Assembly: GCA_934141475.1 (NCBI GenBank)
Contig: CAKPCG010000046.1
Coordinates: 1 to 7,146 of the forward strand
Reading direction: 5' to 3'
Source of the DNA: an uncultured Clostridia bacterium
Lineage (GTDB): Bacteria; Bacillota; Clostridia; TANB77; CAG-508
DNA: 7,146 bases
Shown in pieces: positions 5,378 to 7,146 of the stretch. Below the pieces are notes generated by a model, which was given only the letters and a program-made list of their open reading frames with translations, was not told the origin of the DNA and did not search any database. Position numbers and translations under genes: made by a program. The stretch's first letter is position 1, and each line of letters begins with the position of its first letter.

Positions 5378-6394
5378 ATGAAAAAAATAAAAAATGAAAA
5401 TATAAAAAAAGAAGAAAATTCAATGATAAGAAATATAGCAATATTTTTTGTAGTGCTTATAATAGCTCTTTTTCTAAAAGTTGGTGAAAAGCAAATAAAA
5501 AAAATAGAAGATGCAAAAATGACAGATTTTGAAACTCAAATTAGAAATAGTCAAGACAATGAAGATAAAAGAGCTTATTTATATATAAATCAAGAGCCGT
5601 ATGAAGTTGCAACAAACGAAAGCACAAGCCAAAGCTATTATATTGTAACAGATGGAAATCATATCTATGTGGCATATATGAATAAAGAATATTATGAAAA
5701 TATAAAAAATAATGACAATATAGCTAATTCAATAAAAATTGATGGTGTTACAGCAAAAATGCCAGATGATGTAAAACAAATAATACTAGAAATATATAAT
5801 GAAGGATTAGAAGAGGATGCTAAAATAACAACAGATGATGAATTCTATTCTTATTTTGGTAATATTTATTTAGATTCAACAACAGATGAAACAACAAATG
5901 CCTTTTTAATAAAATGCTTATTTTTAGTATTTTTAATAATTGGAGGAATTGGAATAATATTTGCTATAAGAAGATATGTGTCTTTTACAAAAGCTATAGA
6001 AAAAATGGATAATATAGCTTTAAGTGAATTAGAAGAACAAATGAATAAACCAGATGCCTTTTATTATGAAAAAGCACATTTATATTTAACAGAAAAGTAT
6101 TTGATAAATTTTAATGGTAAATTTGTAGTTATTAAATATGATGATATTATATGGATGTATACATATGAGCAAAGACAAAGAGGCATAAAAACATCTAAAT
6201 CTATAAGAATTACCACAAAAAACGGAAAATCATATCTTATAGCAACAGTTACATTAATTACTAAATCACAAAAAGAGGTTTTTGAAGAGGTTTGGAATAC
6301 AATTATGACTAAAAATGAAAATGTACTTTTAGGTAATACAAAGGAAAATGCAAAAGAAGCAAAAGAAAGAATAAAAGAAAATAGAAATAATTAA
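5378..6394 (+). CDS. Two-helix membrane protein with C-terminal PH-like domain, unknown function
   Basis: A 338-residue protein. A short basic N terminus precedes a first transmembrane helix (about 19-36). An acidic region of about 140 residues follows (38-176), probably outside the membrane, then a second helix (about 177-197) and a cytoplasmic C-terminal part. The section at about 235-310 (YLTEKYLINFNGKFVVIKYDDIIWMY, broken here only for description as YLTEKYLI / VVIKYDDIIWMY, then SIRITTKNGKSYLI) has the alternating strands of a small beta domain resembling bacterial PH-like membrane proteins. It reminds me of Firmicutes proteins labelled DUF6709, but I cannot confirm this. A Lys/Glu-rich tail ends the protein. 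Start ATG 5378 has GGGGGATAGG just upstream; an internal Met16 lacks a good site. It is probably the last gene of the operon starting at 5125 and is closed by the terminator at 6401. Confidence 0.85.
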   Translation: MKKIKNENIKKEENSMIRNIAIFFVVLIIALFLKVGEKQIKKIEDAKMTDFETQIRNSQDNEDKRAYLYINQEPYEVATNESTSQSYYIVTDGNHIYVAYMNKEYYENIKNNDNIANSIKIDGVTAKMPDDVKQIILEIYNEGLEEDAKITTDDEFYSYFGNIYLDSTTDETTNAFLIKCLFLVFLIIGGIGIIFAIRRYVSFTKAIEKMDNIALSELEEQMNKPDAFYYEKAHLYLTEKYLINFNGKFVVIKYDDIIWMYTYEQRQRGIKTSKSIRITTKNGKSYLIATVTLITKSQKEVFEEVWNTIMTKNENVLLGNTKENAKEAKERIKENRNN

Positions 6395-6400
6395 AAAATT

Positions 6401-6449
6401 AAATATGCACAAATTATTAGACAAAAATTTAATAATTTGTGCATATTTT
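6401..6449 (+). terminator. Strong intrinsic terminator after the membrane-protein gene
   Basis: A perfect 19-bp stem, arms 6401-6419 and 6430-6448 (core ATGCACAAATTATTA), with a 10-base loop and ending in TTTT. It begins six bases after the stop codon and separates the operon from the ZIP gene. Confidence 0.88.
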
Positions 6450-6509
6450 GCTAAAAAATACTCACAGGATAAAAAAGAAAACATAAAATATATTATGAGG
6501 TGAATGAAA

Positions 6510-6986
6510 TTGAATTGGTTTGAAAATTTAAATCCAGTAGTTCAGGCACTCATAGCATCAACATTTACATGGGGAATAACAGCACTAGGTTCATTAGTTG
6601 TATGTTTTTTTAAAGAAGTAAATAAAAAAATATTAAACACAATACTAGGTTTTAGTGCAGGAGTAATGATAGCTTCATCTTTTTGGTCTTTAATTTCTCC
6701 AGCAATAGATTTATCTGCAGAACTCGGGTACATAGCATGGATATTACCTGCAATTGGTTTTACTATTGGTGCAATGTTTGTACTTTTATCAGATAAATTT
6801 TTAGATAAAGCATTGAAAGCTAGGGGAAATTTTAGAAATACAGTTTCTTTAAAAAAAAGCATACTTTTGGTATCGGCAATAACAATTCATAATATACCAG
6901 AAGGTAGATTTCAAAGTAGACAGTATGCGGGGGAGAACAATTTGAATTTATTTTTTACTATTGACAAAAACAAATGTTTGATGTAA
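6510..6986 (+). pseudogene. ZIP family metal (zinc) transporter, 5' half only, disrupted after HNIPEG
   Basis: Start at TTG 6510 (product MNWFENLNPVVQALIAS): AGGTGA (6498-6503) lies at normal spacing from it but only one base from the in-frame ATG 6504, which would add two residues. Transmembrane helices lie at about 9-34, 41-64 and 74-95. The fourth starts near 114 and carries the metal-binding signature HNIPEG at 127-132. ZIP proteins of this type are about 250-270 residues with eight helices and import Zn2+ or other divalent metals. From residue 133 (base 6906) the family match ends. The last 26 residues (RFQSRQYAGENNLNLFF and on) are polar and unrelated, and a TAA ends the frame at 6984-6986. 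Helices 5-8 and the rest of the binuclear metal site are missing, so the product should be inactive. Causes could be insertion, deletion or a mis-joined assembly. Confidence 0.82.
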
Positions 6987-6989
6987 AAT
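6961..6989 (+). promoter_or_regulatory. Promoter-like sequence in the foreign segment after the ZIP break
   Basis: TTGACA (6961-6966), a 17-bp spacer and TAAAAT (6984-6989), with expected transcription from about 6996. It lies in sequence unrelated to ZIP genes and points toward the open frame at the right edge. Confidence 0.5.
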
Positions 6990-7146
6990 TGAGAAAAATA
7001 TAAATTTTGTAAGTTTATGGAAAAGTTTTAAATATTATGATATAAATAGAATAATTAATGTAACTTATAATAATAAAGATTTATTGGATGATGATTATAA
7101 TACAGATATTCAAAAGCTAAAAAACGAGATAAAATCGATAAATATA
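6982..7146 (+). CDS. Open frame running off the right edge, unknown (start unclear)
   Basis: A frame beginning after a TGA at 6979-6981 is open for 55 codons to the window end, unusual by chance in such AT-rich DNA. It has protein-like composition (SFKYYDINRIINVTYNNK, then DLLDDDYNTDIQKLKNEI). No ATG or GTG start is present in it. The only in-frame initiator downstream of the promoter is a TTG at 7084 without a ribosome binding site. It may be the interior of a gene joined here by rearrangement or assembly error, or have a start lost to a sequence error. Family not recognised. Confidence 0.35.

Noticed and set aside
6542..6862. 106-codon minus-strand frame opposite the ZIP gene
   Set aside because: The plus strand carries a clear ZIP protein with ribosome binding site; the antisense frame is a mirror of it.

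Overview
The window is a very AT-rich, low-GC Gram-positive (Firmicutes, probably Clostridia) chromosomal segment. The evidence is strong AGA/ATA/AAA codon preference, Shine-Dalgarno sites of the AGGAGG/GGTGA type, sigma-A style promoters, perfect-stem intrinsic terminators, a tRNA with encoded CCA, and Firmicutes versions of RNase R, RqcH, CorA and a ZIP transporter. No species can be named from the sequence alone.

Layout, left to right. (1) The 3' end of rnr (RNase R), open at the left edge. (2) A CorA-type Mg2+ transporter on the same strand, with its own near-consensus promoter overlapping the rnr stop codon. (3) A perfect 18-bp-stem bidirectional terminator, then rqcH (RqcH/NFACT, ribosome-associated quality control) on the minus strand, convergent with corA. 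(4) A 392-bp divergent intergenic region between the rqcH start and the next gene. It carries a promoter for each side, a 12-bp inverted repeat whose two arms sit upstream of the two -35 boxes, and a consensus DnaA box. (5) A membrane-anchored NodB polysaccharide deacetylase gene broken by a +1 frameshift; both halves and all catalytic motifs are still readable. (6) tRNA-Ser(CGA) with a hairpin on each side. (7) A strong promoter with three 10-bp-phased TTATATAAT repeats, driving an unannotated 53-residue small protein, a possible 15-residue micro-ORF and a two-helix membrane protein of unknown function, then a strong terminator. (8) A ZIP-family metal transporter that stops matching its family directly after HNIPEG. 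It is followed by unrelated sequence holding a good promoter and an open frame running off the right edge.

Most genes are housekeeping (RNA turnover, stalled-ribosome rescue, Mg2+ and metal transport, wall modification, tRNA) and do not form one pathway. I see no CRISPR array, transposase, recombinase or recognisable defence or biosynthetic system. The points that deserve attention are the broken ZIP junction, the frameshift in the deacetylase (local sequence resembles an Illumina adapter, so an artefact is possible), the small-protein/membrane-protein operon with its phased promoter repeats, and the operator-like inverted repeat between rqcH and the deacetylase gene.
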